5,098 nucleotides of DNA. Origin: Nitrospinota bacterium (GTDB lineage: Bacteria; UBA8248). The stretch is from the NCBI GenBank assembly GCA_011523725.1, contig WTGD01000334.1:1-5098 (forward strand), written 5' to 3'. The notes under the pieces were generated by a model. It saw only the letters and a program-made list of their open reading frames with translations, had not been told where the DNA came from and made no database searches. Positions 1-4,207 of this stretch are shown here, piece after piece (position 1 is the first letter of the stretch; each line of letters starts with the position of its first letter). The position numbers and the translations under genes were made by a program.

Positions 1-1
1 C

Positions 2-403
2 TACTACGGCATCCGGGAGATGGCCAGGGGCGCCGACCTGCGCGCCGCCGACTCCACGCGCAAGCACGAGGAGACGATGACCGAATCCGACCGCCGGCAC
101 GAGGAGACGATGGCCGAATCCCGCCGCAGGGAAGAGGGAGACATCCGCCGGCACGAGGAATCGATGGCCGAATCCCGCCGCAGGGAGGAGGGAGACATCC
201 GCAGGCACGAGGAATCGATGGCCAGGCACGACGAGTCGATGGCGGCCCTGAGCGCGCTCATCGACGGGCAGGCGGAGAGCCGCATGGCCCTGCGTGAACT
301 CATCGACGAGCAGGCGGAAAGCCGCATGGCCCTGCGTGAACTCATCGACGAGCAGGCGGAGAGCCGCATGGCCCTGCGCGCGCTCATCGAGCGAACCGGC
401 TGA
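2..403 (+). CDS. Membrane-anchored coiled-coil repeat protein, copy 1 (5' end missing)
   Basis: The reading frame is open from base 2 and ends at TGA 401-403, giving 133 visible residues. The visible protein begins YYGIREMARG, which matches residues 27-36 of the complete paralogue at 694-1098. The start codon and the membrane helix therefore lie just left of the window. The rest is almost entirely charged: 18-residue units of the type RHEETMAESRRREEGDIR at visible residues 32-67, two 7-residue units (RHEESMA, RHDESMA) at 68-81, and three 14-residue units of the type LIDEQAESRMALRE at 86-127, ending LIERTG. Periods of 7, 11 and 14 suit a continuous coiled coil. Compared with copy 2 it carries an extra 11-residue module (KHEETMTESDR) and one extra 14-residue module. 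I know no function. A scaffold or a membrane-tethered oligomer is only an inference. Confidence 0.75.
   Translation, partial: YYGIREMARGADLRAADSTRKHEETMTESDRRHEETMAESRRREEGDIRRHEESMAESRRREEGDIRRHEESMARHDESMAALSALIDGQAESRMALRELIDEQAESRMALRELIDEQAESRMALRALIERTG
95..244 (+). repeat. In-frame 54-bp tandem repeats with 21-bp half units, copy 1
   Basis: Two 54-bp units (95-148, 149-202) encode RHEE[T/S]MAESRRREEGDIR. They are followed by two 21-bp units (203-223, 224-244) encoding RHEESMA and RHDESMA. The 18-residue unit is itself a heptad plus an 11-residue hendecad. The shorter 21-bp units equal the heptad part alone. Confidence 0.85.
257..382 (+). repeat. In-frame 42-bp tandem repeats, copy 1 (three units)
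   Basis: Units at 257-298, 299-340 and 341-382 encode LIDGQAESRMALRE, LIDEQAESRMALRE and LIDEQAESRMALRA. Each equals two heptads, with Leu/Ile/Met/Ala on one face. The DNA of the units is nearly identical, so slippage or unequal exchange is an easy route to length change. Confidence 0.88.
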
Positions 404-548
404 GCGAACCCGACGAAAGCGAAATAGTCCGTCCCCCGGTACAAACGCTCCTTTCTCAGTCGCGTTTGACCTCCGGCGGCTACTCAGGGTGAGGAAAGAG
501 GCGTTGGCGGTTTGCGGGGGGAGGCACAGACAGGGGTTTTTCAACAGT

Positions 549-561
549 CCCTTGACAGGGG
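549..561 (+). repeat. 13-bp inverted repeat, left arm (partner 1165-1177)
   Basis: CCCTTGACAGGGG here is the exact reverse complement of CCCCTGTCAAGGG at 1165-1177. The two arms bracket a 629-bp segment carrying the complete coiled-coil gene and its promoter. No target duplication is visible outside the arms. Each arm is also a partial self-palindrome, so a transposon-like reading is weak. Confidence 0.45.
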
Positions 562-615
562 GGTAAAAGCGACGCTCCCCGGCGGGGCCTTTCTCCACAG
601 CCCCGGCGCGCGCGT

Positions 616-645
616 TTGACGAAGCGCGGCCTCCTTTCTTATAGT
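616..645 (+). promoter_or_regulatory. Sigma70-like promoter for coiled-coil gene copy 2
   Basis: TTGACG at 616-621 and TATAGT at 640-645 are separated by 18 bp, each one or two bases from consensus. The -10 lies 48 bases before the chosen ATG at 694, leaving a leader of about 40 bases. The promoter lies inside the open frame that extends upstream of 694, which argues against a start at TTG 616. Confidence 0.6.
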
Positions 646-681
646 ATCGGTCAAAGCGAGGATTCCAATCGACCCGACTCC

Positions 682-687
682 GGGGAG
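682..687 (+). promoter_or_regulatory. Ribosome binding site that selects ATG 694
   Basis: GGGGAG at 682-687 directly abuts ATG 688, which is too close to use, and lies 6 bases before ATG 694. The second ATG is therefore the likely start, giving a protein beginning MSTYEHLNL. Confidence 0.6.
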
Positions 688-693
688 ATGCGC

Positions 694-1098
694 ATGTCGA
701 CGTATGAACACCTCAACCTCATCGCCGCCTACCTGAGCCTCGTCGCCGCCTTCGGCGGCCTCGCGCTCATCTACTACGGCATCCGGGAGATGGCCAGGGG
801 CGCCGACCTGCGCGCCGCCGACTCCACGCGCAGGCACGAGGAGACGATGGCCGAGTCCCGCCGCAGGGAAGAGGGAGACATCCGCCGGCACGAGGAGTCG
901 ATGGCCAAGCACGACGAGTCGATGGCCGAATCCCGCCGCAGGGAGGAGGGAGACATCCGCCGGCACGAGGAATCGATGGCGGCCCTGAGCGTGCTCATCG
1001 ACGGGCAGGCGGAAAGCCGCATGGCCCTGCGTGAACTCATCGACGAGCAGGCGGAGAGCCGCATGGCCCTGCGCGCGCTCATCGAGCGAACCGGCTGA
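694..1098 (+). CDS. Membrane-anchored coiled-coil repeat protein, copy 2 (complete)
   Basis: This 134-residue protein is complete. Residues 8-29 (LNLIAAYLSLVAAFGGLALIYYG region) form one hydrophobic helix with no signal-peptidase site, so the protein is probably an inner-membrane anchor. Residues 31-134 are strongly charged and repetitive: an 18-residue unit at 47-64, a 7-residue unit at 65-71, an 18-residue unit at 72-89, a 7-residue unit at 90-96, then two 14-residue units at 101-128 and the tail LIERTG. Heptad and hendecad spacing predicts a long rod-like coiled coil that probably self-associates. It has its own promoter and Shine-Dalgarno, and lies about 290 bases downstream of its paralogue, so the pair need not be one operon. 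No catalytic motif is present. I do not recognise the family by name, and the function is unknown. Confidence 0.85.
   Translation: MSTYEHLNLIAAYLSLVAAFGGLALIYYGIREMARGADLRAADSTRRHEETMAESRRREEGDIRRHEESMAKHDESMAESRRREEGDIRRHEESMAALSVLIDGQAESRMALRELIDEQAESRMALRALIERTG
832..981 (+). repeat. In-frame 54-bp and 21-bp repeats, copy 2
   Basis: The order here is 54 bp (832-885), 21 bp (886-906), 54 bp (907-960), 21 bp (961-981), against 54-54-21-21 in copy 1. Total length is equal, but the order of modules has changed. Confidence 0.85.
994..1077 (+). repeat. In-frame 42-bp tandem repeats, copy 2 (two units)
   Basis: Units at 994-1035 and 1036-1077 encode LIDGQAESRMALRE and LIDEQAESRMALRA. Copy 1 has three such units, so exactly one 42-bp unit was gained or lost. 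Confidence 0.88.
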
Positions 1099-1164
1099 GC
1101 GAACCCGACGAAAGCGAAAGAGTCCGTCCCTCGATACAAACGCTCCTTCCTCGGTCGCGTTTGA

Positions 1165-1177
1165 CCCCTGTCAAGGG
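1165..1177 (+). repeat. 13-bp inverted repeat, right arm (partner 549-561)
   Basis: CCCCTGTCAAGGG is the exact reverse complement of 549-561. With base 1178 included it can also fold alone, as CCCCT and AGGGG around a 4-base loop. It lies where the duplicated 3' flank ends. Confidence 0.45.
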
Positions 1178-1209
1178 GGGTTGGGGGGTTCACGGACGCT
1201 TTTGAAATT

Positions 1210-1229
1210 CACTCCCCCCTTGAGGAGTG
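1210..1229. repeat. Small hairpin
   Basis: CACTCC (1210-1215) pairs with GGAGTG (1224-1229) across an 8-base loop. The loop-side word CCCTTGAG (1217-1224) is also inverted at 1262-1269 (CTCAAGGG). No T-run follows, so this is not a canonical terminator. Confidence 0.4.
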
Positions 1230-1286
1230 GTTCTCTTCTCTCTCGTCGGTTGGCAATGCCGCTCAAGGGCGAAACCCGTAACCGCG

Positions 1287-1338
1287 CTGTAGGGACAGGT
1301 CGCGGCACCGGACAGGCGCAGAGGCCTGTCCGCTACAG
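1287..1338. repeat. GTAG-ended palindromic repeat (REP-like), member 1
   Basis: The outer arms are CTGTAGGGACAGG (1287-1299) and CCTGTCCGCTACAG (1325-1338), paired with one bulged base. Inside lies a perfect alternative hairpin, CGGACAGGC (1309-1317) with GCCTGTCCG (1324-1332), around a 6-base loop. The left end GTAGGGACAGGTCGCG matches the left end of the element at 1358 at 13 of 16 positions, so the two are probably one family. GTAG ends followed by an imperfect palindrome are typical of REP elements moved by RAYT Y1 transposases. No RAYT gene is in the window. Confidence 0.6.
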
Positions 1339-1357
1339 AAACCTGGAAAACGAAACC

Positions 1358-1385
1358 GTAGGGGCGGTTCGCGAACCGCCCCTAC
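1358..1385. repeat. Perfect 28-bp GTAG...CTAC palindrome (REP-like), member 2
   Basis: The left half GTAGGGGCGGTTCG (1358-1371) is followed directly by its exact reverse complement (1372-1385), with no spacer. It lies 20 bases after member 1, and both are preceded by a GAAACC word. I see it as a dispersed palindromic repeat. Without flanking T-runs it is unlikely to be a simple terminator. Confidence 0.7.
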
Positions 1386-1427
1386 AACCCCATCTCATTT
1401 TGCGAAGCCGGGCAACCACGGAGGGCG

Positions 1428-1452
1428 GGACAACCCCTCCTCGGGGTTGTCC
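1428..1452. repeat. 10-bp perfect-stem hairpin
   Basis: GGACAACCCC (1428-1437) and GGGGTTGTCC (1443-1452) enclose the loop TCCTC. No T-run follows on either strand. It lies about 80 bases before the RNA-like segment and could be an element end or a processing hairpin. Neither role is shown. Confidence 0.55.
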
Positions 1453-1530
1453 GGCTCAAAACCATCGCATCCGCTCGGGGCAGGAAGGGAAAGAACGAGT
1501 CTGGTAGAATCGGGGAAAAAGGAGCCTGAC

Positions 1531-1764
1531 CCGGCCGACCCGGTTGGAGAGATGCCGACACCCCTCGAAAGGCTGACCAGGGGCGGGAGTTGCTGCGACA
1601 CAACCCCTGAGGTGCAGGCCGAATCGGGGTGTCGGCCTGCTTGCGTGAAGCGCGAGTGGGGGCTGCCCGTTGTTCCCGTTCCCGGCTCGAGGACTCAAAC
1701 TCATAGCAAGGAGCGGTACAGTTTGCTTCATCACGAGGAAGCAACCAACGGGCGACCCCCTTTT
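1531..1764 (+). ncRNA. Candidate structured RNA, possibly a stand-alone HEARO/omega-RNA relative
   Basis: Several helices fit one folded + strand RNA. They are CCGAC/GTTGG (1535-1539/1543-1547, one G-U), GCCGACACCCC with GGGGTGTCGGC (1554-1564/1626-1636), and CTTGCG/CGCGAG (1640-1645/1651-1656, one wobble). A further hairpin is TTGCTTC/GAAGCAA (1723-1729/1738-1744). A long-range helix joins 1658-1672 to 1746-1760: GGGGG plus GCCCGTTG pair with CAACGGGC plus CCCCC around a 2x2 internal loop. TTTT (1761-1764) then follows, as at an intrinsic terminator. GCAGGCCGA/TCGGCCTGC (1614-1622/1632-1640) competes with the 11-bp helix and may act as a switch or pseudoknot. The layout and words such as GTGAAGCGCGAGTGGGGGCTG resemble, from memory, HEARO RNAs that guide IscB nucleases. 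No iscB follows, so it would be solo. The structure is fairly well supported; the family name is tentative. Confidence 0.5.
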
Positions 1765-1844
1765 CCACTCTTCTTCCTTTTCCTTCGCCCGCCTTGGCCT
1801 TCGGGCTTGGCCCCGGGAGCCTGAGGCGTCTTGCTCTTACTTCT

Positions 1845-3614
1845 TTACTGCCTTCTTGCGCCGTACGCGCCGGCAACGGAGCCGTCCGTGAACTCGGCGT
1901 TGAACTCGCCGACCAGGACTTTGTGCCCGATGGGAGTATCCGTACCGTCGACATCCATGGAATCGTCGCCGTAGAAGGTTCCGGTGATAGACCCATTACT
2001 GGCTCCACCGCCCTTGGCCGTTCCTCCGGCTGCGAGAGCGGCGGCGCTGATGTCGGCTGCCACATCCACGCTCCAGCCGCTCGCATCCTCGCCGCCGGAC
2101 AGCATGAATTTGTCGATGGTTCCTTCGATGCTATTCTGCTTGTTGACCGCCACGTCATTACCGCCAAAGTACGCCATGAGGTTGACGTCCGCCGTGAAGT
2201 GGCCGGAGGAGGCCGTGTCGAGCGTGCGGTCGGAGTTGTACACGTTTTTCACATACACGCCCGTCGCGCCGCCCGCGTAGCTAGCGGTGCCTTCAACAGT
2301 GTTTGTCGCCACAACAAGCGACGAACCCGCGAAGGTCTCGACCTCGTTGTAGGTGAGCACGCCGTCTTTGTCCGTCGTCTTCTTCAGCCAGAAACCGTAG
2401 TGGTAGTAGTCGTAATCCGGCTGATCGGACATAGCGTCCTCGGCGGGAGTGAACGTCCAGTCACCTCCCATCGCCGTCACCGCACCCTTGTCGTTGGTCG
2501 TGGCAGTGCAGTCGCTGGTGCCGGTACAGATGTACGTGCCATCCGCGCCGTTGTAGGTGCCTGTGAATCTTCTTTCGTTCACGTCCTCCGTATCCGCATT
2601 GTCCGTATACGTGATGACCTGCGTACCCCCGGGAGCAGCGGCGGACGGTCCGCGCACATTCCCAAGGCTAATATTACTTCCAGGGGAACCGCCTGTGACT
2701 ATGGCCAAGGACTGAAAGTCGGTGCCACCAGTGGTTTTGGGGTTGGCGTCCAGCGCTTGAGTCGCCGTTCCGGCTGCATTTTCAAACTTCGCAAACTCCA
2801 CCGCCGTGGGCGCTTCGATGTCGGTGCTGACGATCACGACTTCTTCCACTACGTTGCCCATGTCATCCGCTTTCATCTTGCGCGTGTGCATGGTGCGTCC
2901 GCTGCCCAGGTCCATGGCCTGCATGAACATCTCGTCGTCGTCGTTCGTAGCGCCCTCCACGGTAATTGATACTTTAGTCGCCATGCGGTCGCGGCTAATG
3001 GACAAGGTATACTCACCCTCGGACCCATCCGTTGTCGTTGGCGTACCTGTGCCGCCGAGACCGGCGTCGGTCGTCTGAGCGGCTTCGGCCGCAATGGCGT
3101 CCTCTTTCGTCTTGACCACGGCATTTGCAGCCATTCTCGCGGCTTTCGCATCCGCCGCGTTCTTTGCCGCTGTAACCATTCCGGCATACATGGCTGCATC
3201 AGACGCCGCAGATTCGGCGATAGCCTGAGCCGCTTGCGCTGCCGCTGAGGTAGTGGCTGCCTGCGCAGCGCTATTCGCTTGATTCGCCACCGCCACTGCT
3301 GCCTGAGCACTCGCATAAGCCTCAGGGGCAAGTTCACTGTTATCCATCACGGCAGCAACCGCTGAAGCCGCATTGGTCGCGGCTGTCGCCGCTGCTGCCT
3401 TCGCTGCGGCCAAGGCCGCAGCCTCTACCTGTTCCGGGCTCATGCAGTTCGGGGGTGTGCCGGTATGACCCTCCGGACACATCTCTGGCGTCGTACCCGG
3501 ATCCGGCGTGTCGGCTGTCCCGCCACCTCCACCGCAGCCCGCCAGCACGAGGGCGAACACGGCCGCCAGCGCGAAAGCGTAAAGCCTGGTTATCGATTTC
3601 TCTCTGAACGTCAT
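1845..3614 (-). CDS. Surface lipoprotein with Ala-rich stalk and TbpB/FHbp-like beta-barrel
   Basis: This 589-residue protein starts MTFREKSITRLYAFALAAVF. It has a type II signal peptide with lipobox LAGC (Cys27) and a run of five Gly as tether. C46 and C57 bound a CPEGHTGTPPNC loop. Residues 63-185 are extremely Ala-rich with scattered charge, predicted to be a helical stalk or coiled coil. Residues 186-345 are beta-rich and not recognised. Residues about 350-589 carry motifs of the transferrin-binding-protein-B / factor-H-binding-protein barrel: FTGTYNGADGTY with C363 and C369, GDWTFTP, YHYGFWL, GSITGTFYG (541-549), GEFNAEF (569-575) and VAGAYGA (580-586). Such proteins sit on the outer face of the outer membrane and bind host or iron-carrier proteins, and many need a Slam translocon. 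No Slam or TonB receptor is visible here. The ligand is unknown. The start is supported by AGGAGG 9 bases upstream. Confidence 0.88.
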   Translation of the reverse strand: MTFREKSITRLYAFALAAVFALVLAGCGGGGGTADTPDPGTTPEMCPEGHTGTPPNCMSPEQVEAAALAAAKAAAATAATNAASAVAAVMDNSELAPEAYASAQAAVAVANQANSAAQAATTSAAAQAAQAIAESAASDAAMYAGMVTAAKNAADAKAARMAANAVVKTKEDAIAAEAAQTTDAGLGGTGTPTTTDGSEGEYTLSISRDRMATKVSITVEGATNDDDEMFMQAMDLGSGRTMHTRKMKADDMGNVVEEVVIVSTDIEAPTAVEFAKFENAAGTATQALDANPKTTGGTDFQSLAIVTGGSPGSNISLGNVRGPSAAAPGGTQVITYTDNADTEDVNERRFTGTYNGADGTYICTGTSDCTATTNDKGAVTAMGGDWTFTPAEDAMSDQPDYDYYHYGFWLKKTTDKDGVLTYNEVETFAGSSLVVATNTVEGTASYAGGATGVYVKNVYNSDRTLDTASSGHFTADVNLMAYFGGNDVAVNKQNSIEGTIDKFMLSGGEDASGWSVDVAADISAAALAAGGTAKGGGASNGSITGTFYGDDSMDVDGTDTPIGHKVLVGEFNAEFTDGSVAGAYGARRQ

Positions 3615-3623
3615 TGAGTGAGT

Positions 3624-3629
3624 CCTCCT
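3624..3629 (-). promoter_or_regulatory. Perfect Shine-Dalgarno for the lipoprotein gene
   Basis: CCTCCT on the + strand reads AGGAGG on the - strand, 9 bases before the ATG at 3614-3612. This fixes the start that gives an intact lipoprotein signal peptide. No strong promoter is evident immediately upstream; a TCTAAT about 30 bases before the start lacks a good -35. Confidence 0.8.
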
Positions 3630-3879
3630 GAAAACATTAGAAAAAGGGATTTTCCGTGAATTTCCGGCTTTCTCCGTTTAACCTCCTTTCGTTCTCGATA
3701 TATGGGCTTCCACAAATCGATTGTTCGTATGTCGGGCCGCCCGGAATGCGGGGGCTCGCCCGCGCATCGTCCGGGCCGGCGGTTCCGCGAGAGGCGAATC
3801 CCTGCGGCATGCGCCCACCTTCTTCGGCTTCCCAAAGGCGAGTATCTTCCGGCCACCTCGCACCCGGCCTGTTCGCCGC

Positions 3880-3891
3880 TAATTATTATTA
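3880..3891 (-). promoter_or_regulatory. Inverted copy of the Fur-like 12-mer facing the lipoprotein gene
   Basis: On the - strand this reads TAATAATAATTA, identical to 4048-4059 of the Fur-like dyad on the + strand. The right half of the box (TATCA) is missing here, so it is a partial site. It lies about 266 bases upstream of the lipoprotein start, and no clear promoter is attached to it. Confidence 0.3.
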
Positions 3892-3954
3892 CGGGACACC
3901 AGAAGCCCCGTTCTGCGCCGGGAGACCCGTTTAAGGGCGCATCTGGGCCGCAAA

Positions 3955-3984
3955 CGGGCGGAAAAAGACGTAAAATCCCGCCCG
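3955..3984. repeat. Hairpin CGGGCGG/CCGCCCG
   Basis: CGGGCGG (3955-3961) pairs with CCGCCCG (3978-3984) around a 16-base A-rich loop. Its left arm overlaps AAACGGG (3952-3958), which can instead pair with CCCGTTT (3926-3932). The two folds are mutually exclusive. Confidence 0.4.
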
Positions 3985-3991
3985 AAATCCC

Positions 3992-4006
3992 TCCGGGAAC
4001 CCCGGA
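3992..4006. repeat. Compact hairpin just upstream of the -35
   Basis: TCCGGG (3992-3997) and CCCGGA (4001-4006) enclose only AAC. The dyad ends 7 bases before the TTGACA at 4014, where an upstream regulator could bind. No T-run follows, so it is not an obvious terminator. Confidence 0.4.
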
Positions 4007-4013
4007 ATTGCGC

Positions 4014-4041
4014 TTGACATGATCTTGAGAGGTGTTATATT
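4014..4041 (+). promoter_or_regulatory. Strong sigma70-like promoter reading toward the integrase
   Basis: A perfect -35 TTGACA (4014-4019) and TATATT (4036-4041) are separated by 16 bp. Transcription would begin near 4047-4049, inside the Fur-like dyad. This leaves a leader of about 160 bases before ATG 4208, or about 100 before ATG 4148. Confidence 0.7.
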
Positions 4042-4043
4042 TT

Positions 4044-4063
4044 CTGATAATAATAATTATCAG
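4044..4063. promoter_or_regulatory. Fur-box-like operator dyad over the transcription start
   Basis: CTGATAATAATAATTATCAG is a dyad with perfect 8-bp arms (4044-4051 and 4056-4063). Read as 7-1-7 from 4048 to 4062 it gives TAATAAT A ATTATCA, which matches the Fur consensus TGATAAT N ATTATCA at 13 of 14 defined positions. It begins 2 bases after the -10, the position expected for a repressor that blocks RNA polymerase. Iron-dependent repression by Fur is the inference. Another Fur-family protein or an unrelated regulator is possible. Confidence 0.55.
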
Positions 4064-4127
4064 CTTAAAAAGTGAATGTTTTTTGTGGGCGATTTACACT
4101 CGCTGGCCTAATATATTATGATGACGC

Positions 4128-4147
4128 GGGGCTGAGAGGGCAGCCCC
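4128..4147 (+). promoter_or_regulatory. Leader hairpin with a Shine-Dalgarno-like loop
   Basis: GGGGCTG (4128-4134) and CAGCCCC (4141-4147) form a perfect 7-bp stem with loop AGAGGG, directly before ATG 4148. The loop resembles a ribosome site 7 bases before that ATG. A tiny frame (ATG 4118, encoding MMTRG, stop at 4133-4135) runs into the left arm. The hairpin could limit or regulate translation of the integrase. No known riboswitch is matched. Confidence 0.4.
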
Positions 4148-4207
4148 ATGGATGCAGTCGCCGCCGGAACTTCAGGGCGCCTGACAAACGATGGATCACG
4201 GAGAATC

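Larger units (their letters stand above)
1..471 (+). repeat. Long direct repeat, copy A
   Basis: Bases 1-471 match 771-1166 nearly throughout, apart from a net 75-base (25-codon) difference in internal module number. The match runs past the stop codon for about 68 bases, to the word cgcgtttgacc, and then ends. This marks a tandem gene duplication whose unit includes the 3' flank. Confidence 0.9.
771..1166 (+). repeat. Long direct repeat, copy B
   Basis: This is the partner of bases 1-471. The few substitutions lie mostly in the 3' flank (for example gaaatagtcc against gaaagagtcc). The coding differences are mainly whole in-frame modules, so the copies are young or are kept alike by gene conversion. 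Confidence 0.9.
1099..1844. other. 746-base gene-free block with inverted repeats and an RNA-like segment
   Basis: I find no convincing protein gene here. Open frames in the block lack ribosome sites, and the longest one runs into the antisense of the lipoprotein gene. The block opens with the duplicated 3' flank (to 1166). It then holds a 13-bp inverted-repeat arm (1165-1177), a small hairpin (1210-1229), two GTAG-ended palindromic elements (1287-1338, 1358-1385), a 10-bp-stem hairpin (1428-1452) and a multi-helix RNA-like segment (about 1531-1764). Bases 1765-1844 are pyrimidine-rich and carry no clear terminator for the lipoprotein gene. The best there is a weak 5-bp stem, GCCCG 1787-1791 with CGGGC 1802-1806. 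Confidence 0.6.
3615..4207. other. Divergent intergenic region between lipoprotein and integrase
   Basis: I find no supported protein gene in these 593 bases. From left to right it holds the lipoprotein leader with its Shine-Dalgarno and a second, orphan AAAGGAGG on the - strand (3682-3689) with no start codon in reach. Next come featureless GC-rich DNA, a TAATTATTATTA tract (3880-3891), GC-rich hairpins (3926-4006), a strong + strand promoter with a Fur-like dyad (4014-4063), an AT palindrome TAATATATTA (4109-4118) and a leader hairpin (4128-4147). The sharp drop in GC over about 4014-4120 marks it as a regulatory island. Confidence 0.6.

Noticed and set aside
95..382. CRISPR-like array of direct repeats
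   Set aside because: The repeats are in frame, directly abutting, and translate to regular coiled-coil modules. There are no unique spacers.
552..575. Promoter starting from TTGACA at 552-557
   Set aside because: No -10-like sequence occurs 16-18 bases downstream; the region is G- and C-rich.
616..693. Upstream extension of the copy-2 coiled-coil gene to a TTG start at 616
   Set aside because: The extension contains the -35 and -10 elements, has no ribosome site, and codes for non-hydrophobic sequence before the membrane helix. GGGGAG spaced for ATG 694 explains the start better.
541..1193. Minus-strand open frames opposite the coiled-coil gene
   Set aside because: They mirror the repetitive + strand gene, have no ribosome sites, and arise from its high GC and repeat structure.
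1447..1824. 125-codon plus-strand frame over the RNA-like segment
   Set aside because: It lies exactly on the helices of the candidate RNA and its protein has no recognisable fold. Short frames of this kind are a common by-product of structured GC-rich RNA.
1781..1844. Intrinsic terminator for the lipoprotein gene
   Set aside because: Only a 5-bp stem (1787-1791/1802-1806) is available, and on the - strand it is followed by purines, not a T-run.
1382..2167. 261-codon minus-strand frame
   Set aside because: Half of it overlaps the C-terminal coding region of the lipoprotein in another frame, and half covers the RNA-like segment. Composition is Arg/Pro/Ser-rich and no domain or start signal is visible.
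1794..2969. 391-codon plus-strand frame opposite the lipoprotein gene
   Set aside because: It is antisense to a gene with a clear lipobox and barrel motifs. His/Val/Arg-rich composition is typical of an antisense shadow.
4128..4207. TPP riboswitch, suggested by CTGAGA at 4132-4137
   Set aside because: The other conserved thi-box blocks, with GAACCTGATC and the following aptamer arm, are absent, and CTGAGA lies inside a simple hairpin.
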